From positions 1 through 9,752 of the forward strand of contig WTAX01000404.1 of assembly GCA_013139395.1 (NCBI GenBank): 9,752 nucleotides of DNA, in the 5' to 3' direction. Shown one piece after another: positions 1 through 7,504 of this stretch. A program made the position numbers and the translations under genes. Position 1 is the first letter of the stretch; each line of letters opens with the position of its first letter. The notes under the pieces are model-generated. The model worked only from the letters and a program-made list of their open reading frames with translations. It had not been told where the DNA came from and made no database searches. The stretch comes from Gammaproteobacteria bacterium. GTDB lineage: Bacteria > Pseudomonadota > Gammaproteobacteria > GRL18.

Positions 1-50
1 GCACAAATTAGTGTTGGCAAATAAAGAAAATCCAATTGAAGTAGAGATCT

Positions 51-830
51 ATGGCTGAAGATATAGTAATTGATAAAGCTTTTATTAAGCGGGCAAAAGA
101 GCTTGTTGCAAGTGCTAAGTCAGGTAATGATGAAGAAGTCAAAATAATTCTTGATGAATTAGCGACGATGAAAGAAACCAGGTTGTTTCAGGAACTGGGT
201 CGATTGACTCGAGATGTTCATGAAACATTTAAAGCTTTTCGTAGTGATTCCCGTATTACAGAGTTAGCCGACGGTGATATGGCTGATGCTAAAGAACGTC
301 TTCATTATGTTATTGATATGACTCAACAGGCTGCTGATGCGACCATGACTCATATTGAAACAGCAATTCCCTTATGTGAAAACATTACTAAAGATACGAC
401 TGAATTACTTTCCAGCTGGGAACGTTTTACGCAAAGAAAGATGGAAGCCGATGAATTCAGGCAATTAAGTAAAACGCTTAAAGTTTTTTTGCAAACTGCC
501 AATAATGATAGTGTGACTCTTATGTCGAAACTTAATGAAATTATGCTGGCACAGAGTTATCAGGACATTACTGGGCAAATCATTTATAAAGTGATTAAAC
601 TGGTTGAAGATGTTGAAGAAGATCTGATTAATCTGATCAAATTGTCCAGTGAACATCTTGGGCGAGATCTCATATCAGAGAAAACTATTGAAACAGAGTC
701 CACAGAGGCTGAAAAAAATAAAGCAAAACGTATTCTTGACGGGCCTGTTGTTCCTGGTTTGGTTGATGAAGCCGAAACTCTTTCAGGTCAGGATGAAGTG
801 GATGATTTACTTTCAAGTTTAGGATTTTGA
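51..830 (+). CDS. cheZ: Protein phosphatase CheZ
   Basis: CheZ is the cytoplasmic phosphatase that removes phosphate from CheY-P and so ends the motor-switching signal. The 259-residue product is mostly helical and acidic. Residues 171-176 read QDITGQ; D172 and Q176 have the D-x-x-x-Q spacing of E. coli D143 and Q147, the latter being the glutamine that positions the attacking water. The C-terminal tail, residues 248-259 (DEVDDLLSSLGF), closely matches the E. coli CheZ tail helix that docks on CheY. It is longer than E. coli CheZ (about 214 residues), with extra sequence at the N-terminus and in the linker before the tail. The ATG has only a weak AGAG upstream. Its TGA is part of the cheA ribosome binding site, so the two genes are probably co-translated. 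The assignment is firm. Confidence 0.97.
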   Translation: MAEDIVIDKAFIKRAKELVASAKSGNDEEVKIILDELATMKETRLFQELGRLTRDVHETFKAFRSDSRITELADGDMADAKERLHYVIDMTQQAADATMTHIETAIPLCENITKDTTELLSSWERFTQRKMEADEFRQLSKTLKVFLQTANNDSVTLMSKLNEIMLAQSYQDITGQIIYKVIKLVEDVEEDLINLIKLSSEHLGRDLISEKTIETESTEAEKNKAKRILDGPVVPGLVDEAETLSGQDEVDDLLSSLGF

Positions 831-841
831 GGATATAAACT

Positions 842-2965
842 ATGTCATTTGATGCTGATGATGAAATACTTCAGGATTTTTTAATCGAAGCAGGGGAAAT
901 AATTGAGACGCTGAATGAAGAGCTGGTAGAGCTTGAGCTGCGTCCCAACGATACCGATCTGCTCAATTCTGTCTTTAGAAGTTTTCATACCATCAAAGGT
1001 GGAGCAGGTTTCTTAGCTTTAAACCCTCTTGTCGAATTGTGTCATCGTGCTGAAGACGTCTTTAATCTATTGCGTAATGGTGAACTACAAGTTGACGCAG
1101 CCATTATGGATGTGATGCTGCCTGTCCTGGATTCACTTAATGAAATGTTTGATAGCCTGAGAGCCGCAACGGAGCCTGACGTAGCCGATCCCGCCTTATT
1201 AGCTGCTTTGGATGGTATCCTCAATGGCGATATTGGTGGTGAAGCAGCGGCAGAAGAACAAGAGCCTTCAGCTGGTCAGGAGCCTTCAGCCCAGGAGGAT
1301 ATTTCTGAAAAAGATATCACAGATGAGGAGTTTGAGCAGTTACTCGATGCCCTGGATGAAACTGCTGTATCGGCACCGGCTCCTGCAAATGAGCCTGCTT
1401 CAGGTGACATTACTGATAATGAATTTGAAGATTTGCTTGACCAGTTACATGGTGAAGGAAAGTTCGATAGTAAGAATTCTAATGTAGGAAAATCTTCGAC
1501 TCAAGAGACGAATAGCGAACAAAAAACGACTAAAAGTAAAAAAGTAGCCGATGATGAGATTTCTGATGATGAATTTGAAAACTTATTGGATGAGCTTCAT
1601 GGCTCGGGTAAATTTGGCTCAATGGATGGTGCAGTCTCTACAGAAGACACTAAATCAAGTGCAGATAATAAACCCGTTAATAAAGTCCCTCCAGCTGCTC
1701 AGCCGGCGCCGAGTAAGCCCGAACCGGTAAAAGCAGCTAAGCCGGCTCCTAAGCCTAAGAAAAAGTCAGGTGAGACGAGTGGCGGGCCCGCACCAGTACC
1801 AGCAGAAGCAACTGTTCGTGTTGATACCAAACGACTCGATGATATTATGAATATGGTGGGTGAACTGGTACTGGTGCGCAACCGTCTGGTAACGCTGGAA
1901 CAATCTCTTGGTAATGAGGAAATGTCCAAAGCGGTCAGTAGTCTGGATGTTGTTACCGCTGATTTACAAATGTCAGTAATGAAAACCCGCATGCAGCCCA
2001 TCAAAAAAGTATTTGGCCGTTTCCCTCGTGTTGTACGTGATCTGACCCGCGCAATGAAAAAACAAGTCAAACTTGAATTAATTGGTGAAGATACCGATTT
2101 AGATAAAAATTTAGTTGAGGCTTTAGCTGATCCTTTAGTTCATCTGGTGAGAAATTCAGTTGATCATGGTGTCGAAATGCCTGACGTACGCATTGCTGCA
2201 GGTAAAGATCCTCAGGGTACCGTTATTTTATCGGCAGAGCAGGAAGGTGATCATATTATGCTATCTATTGAAGATGATGGCGCAGGTATGAATGCTGATT
2301 TTTTACGTGAAAAAGCAGTTGAAAAAGGCTTAATGGATGAAGAGGCCGCCAGCCGTCTTGATGATAAAGAATGCTATAATCTCATCTTTATGCCGGGGTT
2401 TTCAACTAAGGATGAAATATCGGATATTTCTGGTCGCGGTGTGGGCATGGATGTGGTTAAAACACGCATTGCCCAGCTTAACGGGGGGATTGATATTGAT
2501 TCTGAAGAAGGTAAGGGAACCCGAATTGCGATTAAAGTTCCTTTAACGCTCGCTATTATGCCTACCTTAATGGTAAAACTAAAAGAGCAGGCATTTGCTT
2601 TGCCTCTGGTAAGTGTTAATGAAATTTTCCACCTGGATTTAACTAAAACCAATATGGTTGATGGTCAACAGGTTATTATGGTGAGAGGCAAACCATTACC
2701 CTTATTTTATCTCACTCGCTGGTTAGTTAAGGGGGCAGAATATGATGAATTACCCAGTGAAGGACATGTGGTCGTTGTTCATGTGGGTAGTAAGAAAGTG
2801 GGTTTTGTGGTGAATCATTTGATTGGTCAGGAAGAGGTGGTTATTAAACCACTGGGTTCACTTTTGCAAGGAACAGATGGTTTAGCGGGTGCTACAATTA
2901 CGGGAGATGGTAAGATTGCTTTAATTCTTGATGTACCAACCCTGATGACATCTCGTGCTCATTAA
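842..2965 (+). CDS. cheA: Chemotaxis histidine kinase CheA
   Basis: CheA autophosphorylates in response to chemoreceptors and passes phosphate to CheY and CheB. The 707-residue protein has, in order: an HPt (P1) domain with phospho-acceptor H49 in SFHTIKGGAGF; a low-complexity region of about 200 residues with three acidic repeats (158-258) and a Pro/Lys/Ala-rich stretch (280-320); a P3 dimerisation helix pair (about 322-385); the P4 ATPase with N box HLVRNSVDHG (434-443), G1 EDDGAGM (477-483), F box around MPGFST (517-522) and G2 GRGVGMDV (531-538); and a CheW-like P5 domain (about 575-700). I find no sequence resembling the folded CheY-binding P2 domain of E. coli CheA. The start is backed by GAGGA at 829-833, 8 nt upstream and overlapping the cheZ stop codon. 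Catalytic motifs are intact, so it should be an active kinase. Confidence 0.98.
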   Translation: MSFDADDEILQDFLIEAGEIIETLNEELVELELRPNDTDLLNSVFRSFHTIKGGAGFLALNPLVELCHRAEDVFNLLRNGELQVDAAIMDVMLPVLDSLNEMFDSLRAATEPDVADPALLAALDGILNGDIGGEAAAEEQEPSAGQEPSAQEDISEKDITDEEFEQLLDALDETAVSAPAPANEPASGDITDNEFEDLLDQLHGEGKFDSKNSNVGKSSTQETNSEQKTTKSKKVADDEISDDEFENLLDELHGSGKFGSMDGAVSTEDTKSSADNKPVNKVPPAAQPAPSKPEPVKAAKPAPKPKKKSGETSGGPAPVPAEATVRVDTKRLDDIMNMVGELVLVRNRLVTLEQSLGNEEMSKAVSSLDVVTADLQMSVMKTRMQPIKKVFGRFPRVVRDLTRAMKKQVKLELIGEDTDLDKNLVEALADPLVHLVRNSVDHGVEMPDVRIAAGKDPQGTVILSAEQEGDHIMLSIEDDGAGMNADFLREKAVEKGLMDEEAASRLDDKECYNLIFMPGFSTKDEISDISGRGVGMDVVKTRIAQLNGGIDIDSEEGKGTRIAIKVPLTLAIMPTLMVKLKEQAFALPLVSVNEIFHLDLTKTNMVDGQQVIMVRGKPLPLFYLTRWLVKGAEYDELPSEGHVVVVHVGSKKVGFVVNHLIGQEEVVIKPLGSLLQGTDGLAGATITGDGKIALILDVPTLMTSRAH
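1313..1615 (+). repeat. Three acidic motif repeats in the CheA linker
   Basis: Three copies of one peptide motif lie between the HPt and dimerisation domains of CheA: residues 158-172 (DITDEEFEQLLDALD), 189-208 (starting DITDNEFEDLLDQLHG) and 239-258 (starting EISDDEFENLLDELHG). Copies 2 and 3 share a further G-x-GKF ending; copy 1 lacks it. The shared core is D/E-I-[TS]-D-x-E-F-E-x-L-L-D-x-L, predicted to be an amphipathic helix in otherwise disordered sequence. CheA proteins from ParC/ParP-type operons are known to carry a localization and inheritance domain (LID) in the linker that ParP binds; whether these repeats are that LID is my inference. They also resemble the CheY-binding tail of CheZ. 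Confidence 0.8.
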
Positions 2966-2991
2966 GCTGTTGCTTATTTGAAGACATATAA

Positions 2992-3771
2992 ATGATTGAT
3001 TTTCTCAGTATTCTTGGTTTAATCTTAGGCGTTGGCTCCATACTAATGGGGCAATTTTTAGATGGCGGCCATCTTGGAACGCTTGTTAATGGCCCGGCAG
3101 CGCTAATTGTTCTTGGCGGAACATTCGGGGCTGTTATGCTGCAGTCGCCGGCCAATGTTTTTTTACGTGGTCTGAAGTTATTTTCCTGGGTGTTTTTCCC
3201 TCCTCGATTTCATACAGAAGAAACCATTGTGCGCATTATTGACTGGAGTAATATTGCCCGCAAAGAAGGGCTTCTGGGATTGGAAATTGTTGCTGAGGAA
3301 GAAGAGGATTTGTTTGCACGCAAAGGTCTGGAGCTCTTAGTTGATGGTAGTGAGCCGGAAGTGATGCGTTCAATAATGGAACTTGAAATTGATGCCAAAG
3401 AGTCATTTGATACATTAGCGGCAAAAATATATGAAGCGATGGGTGGCTTTTCGCCAACAATTGGTATTATTGGTGCCGTTATGGGCTTAATTCACGTGAT
3501 GGGTAATTTGTCTGATCCCAGTAAGCTTGGCAGTGGTATTGCTGTTGCCTTTGTAGCAACCATCTATGGTGTTGGAGCAGCCAACCTGCTTTTTATCCCA
3601 ATTGCCAACAAATTAAAAAACCAGGTACAAAATGAAGTCACCTATCGTGAAATGGTGGTTGAAGGTCTGGTTTCAATTGCTGAAGGTGAAAATCCAAGAA
3701 ACATACAGCGCAAACTAGAAGGTTATCTGGATAAAACTTCAGCTGATGAGGATGTGAGTGATTTGGTTTAG
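2992..3771 (+). CDS. motC: Flagellar motor stator protein MotC (MotA/PomA family)
   Basis: This inner-membrane stator subunit pairs with the MotB-type protein encoded next to it to form the ion channel that drives flagellar rotation. The 259 residues show four hydrophobic segments (about 2-20, 34-51, 152-171, 182-205) with a large cytoplasmic loop between the second and third, the MotA/PomA topology. The loop carries ARKEGLLGLE (89-98), which matches the family's conserved Arg/Glu rotor-contact region. GGFSPTIGIIGAVMGL (151-166) contains the conserved proline (P154) of the third membrane helix. Length is normal. It starts 26 bp after cheA with a GAAGA upstream. Position between cheA and a motB-like gene favours the name motC over motA or pomA; I cannot tell from this whether protons or sodium ions are used. 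Confidence 0.93.
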   Translation: MIDFLSILGLILGVGSILMGQFLDGGHLGTLVNGPAALIVLGGTFGAVMLQSPANVFLRGLKLFSWVFFPPRFHTEETIVRIIDWSNIARKEGLLGLEIVAEEEEDLFARKGLELLVDGSEPEVMRSIMELEIDAKESFDTLAAKIYEAMGGFSPTIGIIGAVMGLIHVMGNLSDPSKLGSGIAVAFVATIYGVGAANLLFIPIANKLKNQVQNEVTYREMVVEGLVSIAEGENPRNIQRKLEGYLDKTSADEDVSDLV

Positions 3772-3813
3772 TGTTTCAATGCCTTTAACGCTCATAGACT
3801 GGTGACTGTAAAT

Positions 3814-4689
3814 ATGTCAAGACGTAGAAAAAAACAAGAAGAGCATGTCAATCTTGAACGCTGGCTGGTGTCATATGCGGATTTTATTACGCTGCTGTTT
3901 GCTTTTTTTGTCGTCATGTACTCAATTTCTTCTGTTAATGAAGGTAAATATCGAGTTTTATCTGATACGCTAAATAATGTATTCCCATCACGTCCATCAT
4001 CTGCGACACCCATTGAATTTGACAATGCCCTGCAAGAGCAGCCATCAATGGCAAAAGATCTTGATTTTATCGACATACCTATACCGGAAAACGACAATAA
4101 TTTGACACCACCTGAAAATCCCGAACTGGAAACCTTATCCCAGGAGATCAGCAAGGCGGTACAACCGCTGATTAATGATGATTTAATTAATATCAAAAAA
4201 ACCGATTTCTGGTTAGAAATTGAAATTAAATCCAGTATCCTTTTTGGCAGTGGTGATGCCAGATTATCAGAGGATGCGGAAGATGTTCTGGCATCAATCG
4301 CATCATTAATAAAAGATTACCCTAATGATGTACAAGTTGAAGGTTTTACGGATAATGTACCGATTAAAACTAAATTTTTTCCATCAAACTGGGAATTATC
4401 CTCTTCTCGTGCTGCCAGTGTGGTTCATCTGTTTGAAGAAGAAGGTATTGATCCAAAACGTATGCAGGCCATTGGTTATGGCGAGCATCGTCCTCGTGCT
4501 GAAAATACAACTAAAGAAGGGCGTAATACCAATCGACGAGTCAATCTGGTTATTTTGGGGCAGGGCGATCAACGACAGCTCATGCAGCAACGAAACCAAA
4601 GCCTAAGACAGCTTCCGCAAACACCTCAGCAGCAAATTGATATTATTGAGCCATCACAAAACTTCAATCCTGTTTTTGAAATTCAGTAA
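3814..4689 (+). CDS. motD: Flagellar motor stator protein MotD (MotB/OmpA family)
   Basis: MotD anchors the stator to peptidoglycan and supplies the ion-binding aspartate. I chose ATG 3814 (291 residues) over the in-frame GTG at 3802 because a GGTGA at 3801-3805 lies 8 nt before this ATG and overlaps the GTG itself. The N-terminus is basic (MSRRRKKQ). One membrane helix (about 17-40) contains SYADF with D23, the equivalent of the ion-binding Asp32 of E. coli MotB. After an acidic, proline-containing periplasmic linker comes an OmpA-type peptidoglycan-binding domain (about 135-248) with GFTDN (177-181), WELSSSRA and NRRVNLVIL. The C-terminus (about 250-291) is an unusual Gln-rich tail. It follows motC by 42 bp, and the two should form one stator complex. 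Confidence 0.93.
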   Translation: MSRRRKKQEEHVNLERWLVSYADFITLLFAFFVVMYSISSVNEGKYRVLSDTLNNVFPSRPSSATPIEFDNALQEQPSMAKDLDFIDIPIPENDNNLTPPENPELETLSQEISKAVQPLINDDLINIKKTDFWLEIEIKSSILFGSGDARLSEDAEDVLASIASLIKDYPNDVQVEGFTDNVPIKTKFFPSNWELSSSRAASVVHLFEEEGIDPKRMQAIGYGEHRPRAENTTKEGRNTNRRVNLVILGQGDQRQLMQQRNQSLRQLPQTPQQQIDIIEPSQNFNPVFEIQ

Positions 4690-4737
4690 AAATTCTTATA
4701 AAATTATAGTGTTGGTTCAATTTGTGCATGCATTTTA

Positions 4738-4806
4738 TTAAGAGTTTGTTAAGAGCTTTATTAAGAGTTCGATTAAGAACTTTGTTAAGTGTTTTATCGT
4801 TAAATG
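4738..4806 (+). repeat. 12-bp tandem repeat array upstream of parC
   Basis: TTAAG recurs at 4738, 4749, 4761, 4773 and 4785, at spacings of 11, 12, 12 and 12 bp, followed by a degenerate TTAAATG at 4800. The fullest units read TTAAGAGTTTG, TTAAGAGCTTTA, TTAAGAGTTCGA and TTAAGAACTTTG. An 8-bp palindrome TGCATGCA (4725-4732) lies just before the array. The array fills most of the motD-parC gap and ends about 26 bp before the parC start. It could be a protein-binding array controlling parC or simple slippage expansion; the sequence does not decide. Confidence 0.75.
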
Positions 4807-4832
4807 TTAGTACTCAATCGGGGATGAAATAA

Positions 4833-5615
4833 GTGAAAATTTGGGCTGTTGCCAATCAAAAAGGCGGTGTTGGCAAAACCACAACAGCAATTTCACTGGC
4901 AGGATGGTTGTCTTTAAAAAATAAGAGAACCCTGGTGGTGGATCTTGATCCTCATGGCTCAATGACCAGCTATTTTGGTTTGGATCCGGATTCATTGGAA
5001 AAAAGTGTTTATTTGATTTTTCAAAAAGCAGCTGCTAAACAACACATGGATATTAATGAGGTTATTCAGCCAACCCGCTTTGATAATTTATCTATTTTAC
5101 CGGCTTCCACTGCAATCGCCACATTGGATAAACAATTAGGTACTAAAGAAGGAATGGGCCTGGTTCTGGCAAAACAATTATTAGCTCTTCGAGGTCAGTT
5201 TGATTATATTTTTGTAGATTGTCCGCCAATGCTGGGTGTGTTAATGATCAATGCATTAGCTGCCTGTAACCAATTGTTAATACCTGTGCAAACCGAACAC
5301 CTGGCGCTTAAGGGGTTGGATCGAATGCTCAGTACCGTTAAAATGATTAATCGAGCACGAAAAACACCTCTGGATTATGCCATTATCCCCACCATGTTTG
5401 ATCGCCGAACTCGTGCTGCTATTGAGTGCTTGCGTGTTATGCAGAAAAAATATGATCCCAAAGCATTAAAGAGAACAATCATACCGGTCGATACTAAGTT
5501 TAGGGAAGCCTCAAGAGATGGTGTTCCTTTACCGATATACAGTCCTAATGCAAGAGGTTCTGTTGCCTATAATCTATTGTTAGATGCCTTATTGGCTGAG
5601 TCTGTTCATGAGTGA
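4833..5615 (+). CDS. parC: ParA-like ATPase ParC, polar placement of chemotaxis arrays
   Basis: This is a ParA/MinD-type P-loop ATPase of 260 residues. It has the deviant Walker A KGGVGKTT (10-17) with the signature lysine at K10, the VDLDPHGS segment (36-43), and FVDCPPMLG as the Walker B/switch region. ParA-like proteins inside che operons between mot genes and a CheW-domain gene are ParC, which marks the cell pole and recruits chemotaxis arrays through ParP. That role is known from Vibrio and inferred here from context. The start is GTG at 4833: GGGGA at 4820-4824 lies 8 nt upstream, and the nearer ATG at 4824 runs into a stop after two codons. The last 8 bases overlap parP. A chromosome-partitioning ParA is unlikely, because no parB follows and the neighbours are all chemotaxis genes. 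Confidence 0.9.
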   Translation: MKIWAVANQKGGVGKTTTAISLAGWLSLKNKRTLVVDLDPHGSMTSYFGLDPDSLEKSVYLIFQKAAAKQHMDINEVIQPTRFDNLSILPASTAIATLDKQLGTKEGMGLVLAKQLLALRGQFDYIFVDCPPMLGVLMINALAACNQLLIPVQTEHLALKGLDRMLSTVKMINRARKTPLDYAIIPTMFDRRTRAAIECLRVMQKKYDPKALKRTIIPVDTKFREASRDGVPLPIYSPNARGSVAYNLLLDALLAESVHE

Positions 5616-6861
5616 TGAGAAGCACAATGACAATTTGTTAGTTGATCAAAATGATGCCCTGGACTTCTATTTTGACTCAATGCTATTGCCTGATGAAAAT
5701 GACTTTTCACTTGATGATATTGAAAAAGAACACAATGCGCTAGAAAAAAATCCTGCTGATATGCCTCACAAAGCTGAGCTTCCAATCACTCAAAGAGCAA
5801 AAGTGATCACTAAAGGGCCTCTATCACCTAAACCAAGAGAGCGGGAGTTTAGAGCGACTGAACTGGTCAGCAAAAAATCTGCATCAAACTCATCTATTGT
5901 TTTTTCTAAAAAAAATGATGATGGTAAGGTGTCTGAGCAAGTTTTGATCCCCCGAAGCCAGAGATTAGCATCATTAAAACAAACGGATAAAAGCAGTATT
6001 TCTTCTAAGAGTATCTCTGGCAATAGTTCTAAGGAAGAAATAACGACAACGATTGAAGTTCCGGAAACATCAGAAAACAGCACGCAAGGAAGGAATGATT
6101 TTGTACCACAGGCAGCATCATTAGAAAAAGAATATACCCCGGAACCTAAAGTAACGACTGATACCCATGAAGCTCCGAATCTGGATTTAAGTCTCTTTTT
6201 GCCCAAAATAAAAACCCTGAGTGATACTGAAATCTCACAGCAAATTGAGGCACTGACTCAGGCAGCAGTGAGTCAGGCACAACTAGAGTCTGATATAGCT
6301 CATGCCGCTCAGTTGCAGCAAGTAAGTCAACAGGTGATTAAAAATTCTCAGGTTGAGTCAGATGATGGACCGGTACGAAATGTTAATAATGCACCATCGT
6401 GGGCTGTACCCAACTTTCAGGTATTGTTGTTTGCCGTTGCTGGTTTAAAAATGGCCGTGCCGTTAAATGAGCTCAATGGCATTGTTGAGTGGGGTGATGA
6501 ATACATTACTGAGTTACCGGGGCATAAATCATGGTATCTGGGTATTATGCAAAATCAGGGGAAAAATGTCCCGGTTATTGATACTTTACAGCAAGTTGTT
6601 CCGCAAAACCGCTGGCCGGCAGGACATTTGAATGAAAAAAACTTTAAACATATCATTCTTATTGATGATAGCCGCTGGGGATTGGCCTGTGAGACCGTTC
6701 TGGAAGTGGTTACCTTAAAAACCGACGCAGTCAAATGGCGCTCCTCCAGAACCAGGAGACGCTGGTTGCTAGGAACTGTGATTGAGCATATGTGTGCCTT
6801 ACTGGATAGCTCTGAGTTTTCGGCTATGCTTAAAACAGGTGACGATAGCCTGGTCAGCTAA
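5608..6861 (+). CDS. parP: ParP-like protein with C-terminal CheW-like domain
   Basis: ParP links the polar determinant ParC to chemotaxis arrays by inserting its CheW-like (AIF) domain among CheA and receptors. I chose ATG 5608 (417 residues), which overlaps the parC stop in the arrangement ATGAGTGA, over the upstream in-frame ATG 5584; no strong ribosome binding site is visible for either, so translation is probably coupled to parC. Residues 1-45 are acidic with DALDFYFDSMLLPDE (16-30), the likely contact for ParC by analogy with Vibrio. Residues about 46-265 are Ser/Thr/Lys/Gln-rich linker. Residues about 268-405 form the CheW-like domain (QVLLFAVAGLKMAVPLNEL, then HKSWYLGIMQNQGKNVPVID). 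The NLRG-type motif of true CheW is replaced by MQNQGKN, so it is not an ordinary CheW. The family call is good; the ParP name rests partly on synteny. Confidence 0.87.
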   Translation: MSDEKHNDNLLVDQNDALDFYFDSMLLPDENDFSLDDIEKEHNALEKNPADMPHKAELPITQRAKVITKGPLSPKPREREFRATELVSKKSASNSSIVFSKKNDDGKVSEQVLIPRSQRLASLKQTDKSSISSKSISGNSSKEEITTTIEVPETSENSTQGRNDFVPQAASLEKEYTPEPKVTTDTHEAPNLDLSLFLPKIKTLSDTEISQQIEALTQAAVSQAQLESDIAHAAQLQQVSQQVIKNSQVESDDGPVRNVNNAPSWAVPNFQVLLFAVAGLKMAVPLNELNGIVEWGDEYITELPGHKSWYLGIMQNQGKNVPVIDTLQQVVPQNRWPAGHLNEKNFKHIILIDDSRWGLACETVLEVVTLKTDAVKWRSSRTRRRWLLGTVIEHMCALLDSSEFSAMLKTGDDSLVS

Positions 6862-6902
6862 ACTATTTACTCGTACGCCTTCAAAAATCATCAATTATTA
6901 AC

Positions 6903-6929
6903 TAAACTTTCAAAACAATATGCCGATAA
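6903..6929 (+). promoter_or_regulatory. FliA (sigma-28) promoter for cheW
   Basis: TAAACTTT at 6903-6910 and GCCGATAA at 6922-6929 are separated by exactly 11 bp. Against the FliA consensus TAAAGTTT-N11-GCCGATAA there is one mismatch in the -35 half and none in the -10 half. Transcription should begin near 6936, giving a leader of about 40 nt before the cheW ATG. This would let cheW and the two downstream genes be expressed as late, class-3-type flagellar genes independently of the upstream operon. Confidence 0.88.
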
Positions 6930-6940
6930 GAGGTATATGA

Positions 6941-6949
6941 TGCTATAAT
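6941..6949 (+). promoter_or_regulatory. Extended -10 (sigma-70-like) element upstream of cheW
   Basis: TGCTATAAT is a perfect TG-N-TATAAT extended -10. A -35 hexamer at 17-bp spacing would be TGCCGA (6921-6926), a poor match that coincides with the FliA -10; extended -10 promoters can work without a good -35. A start near 6956 would leave about 20 nt before the ATG, still including the GAGGA ribosome binding site at 6965-6969. Confidence 0.45.
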
Positions 6950-6975
6950 TTTTAGAAATATATTGAGGACTAATC

Positions 6976-7458
6976 ATGGACTATGATTATGATGATAATC
7001 TGAGTGTTGACCCTTTAACTCAATGGGTTACGTTTATGCTGGATGGTGAGAAGTACGGCATTAATGTAATGCAGGTCAGGGAAGTGTTACGTGATATTGA
7101 AATTGCTCCAGTACCTGGTGCCCCAAGTTATGTCCTGGGGATCATTAATCTTCGGGGAAATGTAGTCACTGTGATTGATACCCGTTCACGCTTTGGTTTG
7201 CCAGCGGTTGAAACTAACGAAGAATCTCGAATTATCATTATAGAAACCATGGATCAAACGCTGGGTTTGCTGGTTGACAGCATTGCTGAAGTAGCCGATA
7301 TTCTTCAGTCTCAAATTGAAGTGACTCCCAATGTGGGTAATGATGAAAGCTCCCGTTATATTCAGGGGGTTCATAGCAAAGATGGTGAATTGCTTATTTT
7401 AGTGTCAGTAGAAAAAGTGCTCAATGATGACGAATGGGCCGAAATGGATATGTTTTGA
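6976..7458 (+). CDS. cheW: Chemotaxis coupling protein CheW
   Basis: CheW couples chemoreceptors to CheA in the array. The 160-residue protein is a single CheW domain (about 14-150) with QWVTFMLDGEKYGINVMQV at the start and SYVLGIINLRGNVVTVID (51-68), which contains the receptor-binding Arg of the NLRG motif (R60, equivalent to E. coli R62). Length is normal for CheW, with an acidic N-terminus (DYDYDD) and an acidic C-terminal tail. The ATG is preceded by GAGGA (6965-6969, 6 nt away). A 114-bp gap from parP contains a sigma-28 promoter and an extended -10, so it is probably transcribed both by read-through and on its own. The assignment is firm. Confidence 0.96.
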   Translation: MDYDYDDNLSVDPLTQWVTFMLDGEKYGINVMQVREVLRDIEIAPVPGAPSYVLGIINLRGNVVTVIDTRSRFGLPAVETNEESRIIIIETMDQTLGLLVDSIAEVADILQSQIEVTPNVGNDESSRYIQGVHSKDGELLILVSVEKVLNDDEWAEMDMF

Positions 7459-7504
7459 CTCTGTTTTAAATTGATTTTAAATAGGTTTTATTTGGAGGTC
7501 TATT

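Noticed and set aside
1..50. Possible 3' end of an upstream gene (frame 1 ends TAA at 22-24; frame 2 runs open to TGA at 56-58)
   Set aside because: cheY is expected here, but neither short peptide looks like a CheY C-terminus, and 50 bases are too few to decide.
1699..2070. 123-codon open frame on the minus strand within cheA
   Set aside because: It is antisense to the conserved linker and dimerisation coding region, has no ribosome binding site or recognisable domain, and is rich in Ser/Thr/Arg as expected of a shadow frame.
3802..3813. GTG start for motD, four codons upstream
   Set aside because: The GGTGA serving as ribosome binding site for ATG 3814 overlaps this GTG, and the ATG gives the usual short basic N-terminus.
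4738..4806. CRISPR array
   Set aside because: Units of 12 bp have no spacers, and no cas genes are present.
4833..5615. Chromosome or plasmid partition ParA
   Set aside because: No parB follows and it is embedded between motor and CheW-domain genes; the tandem repeats upstream alone do not make it a partition locus.
5790..6206. 138-codon open frame on the minus strand within parP
   Set aside because: It lies opposite the low-complexity linker of parP; the serine/leucine-rich product is what the complement of Lys/Glu/Ser codons gives.
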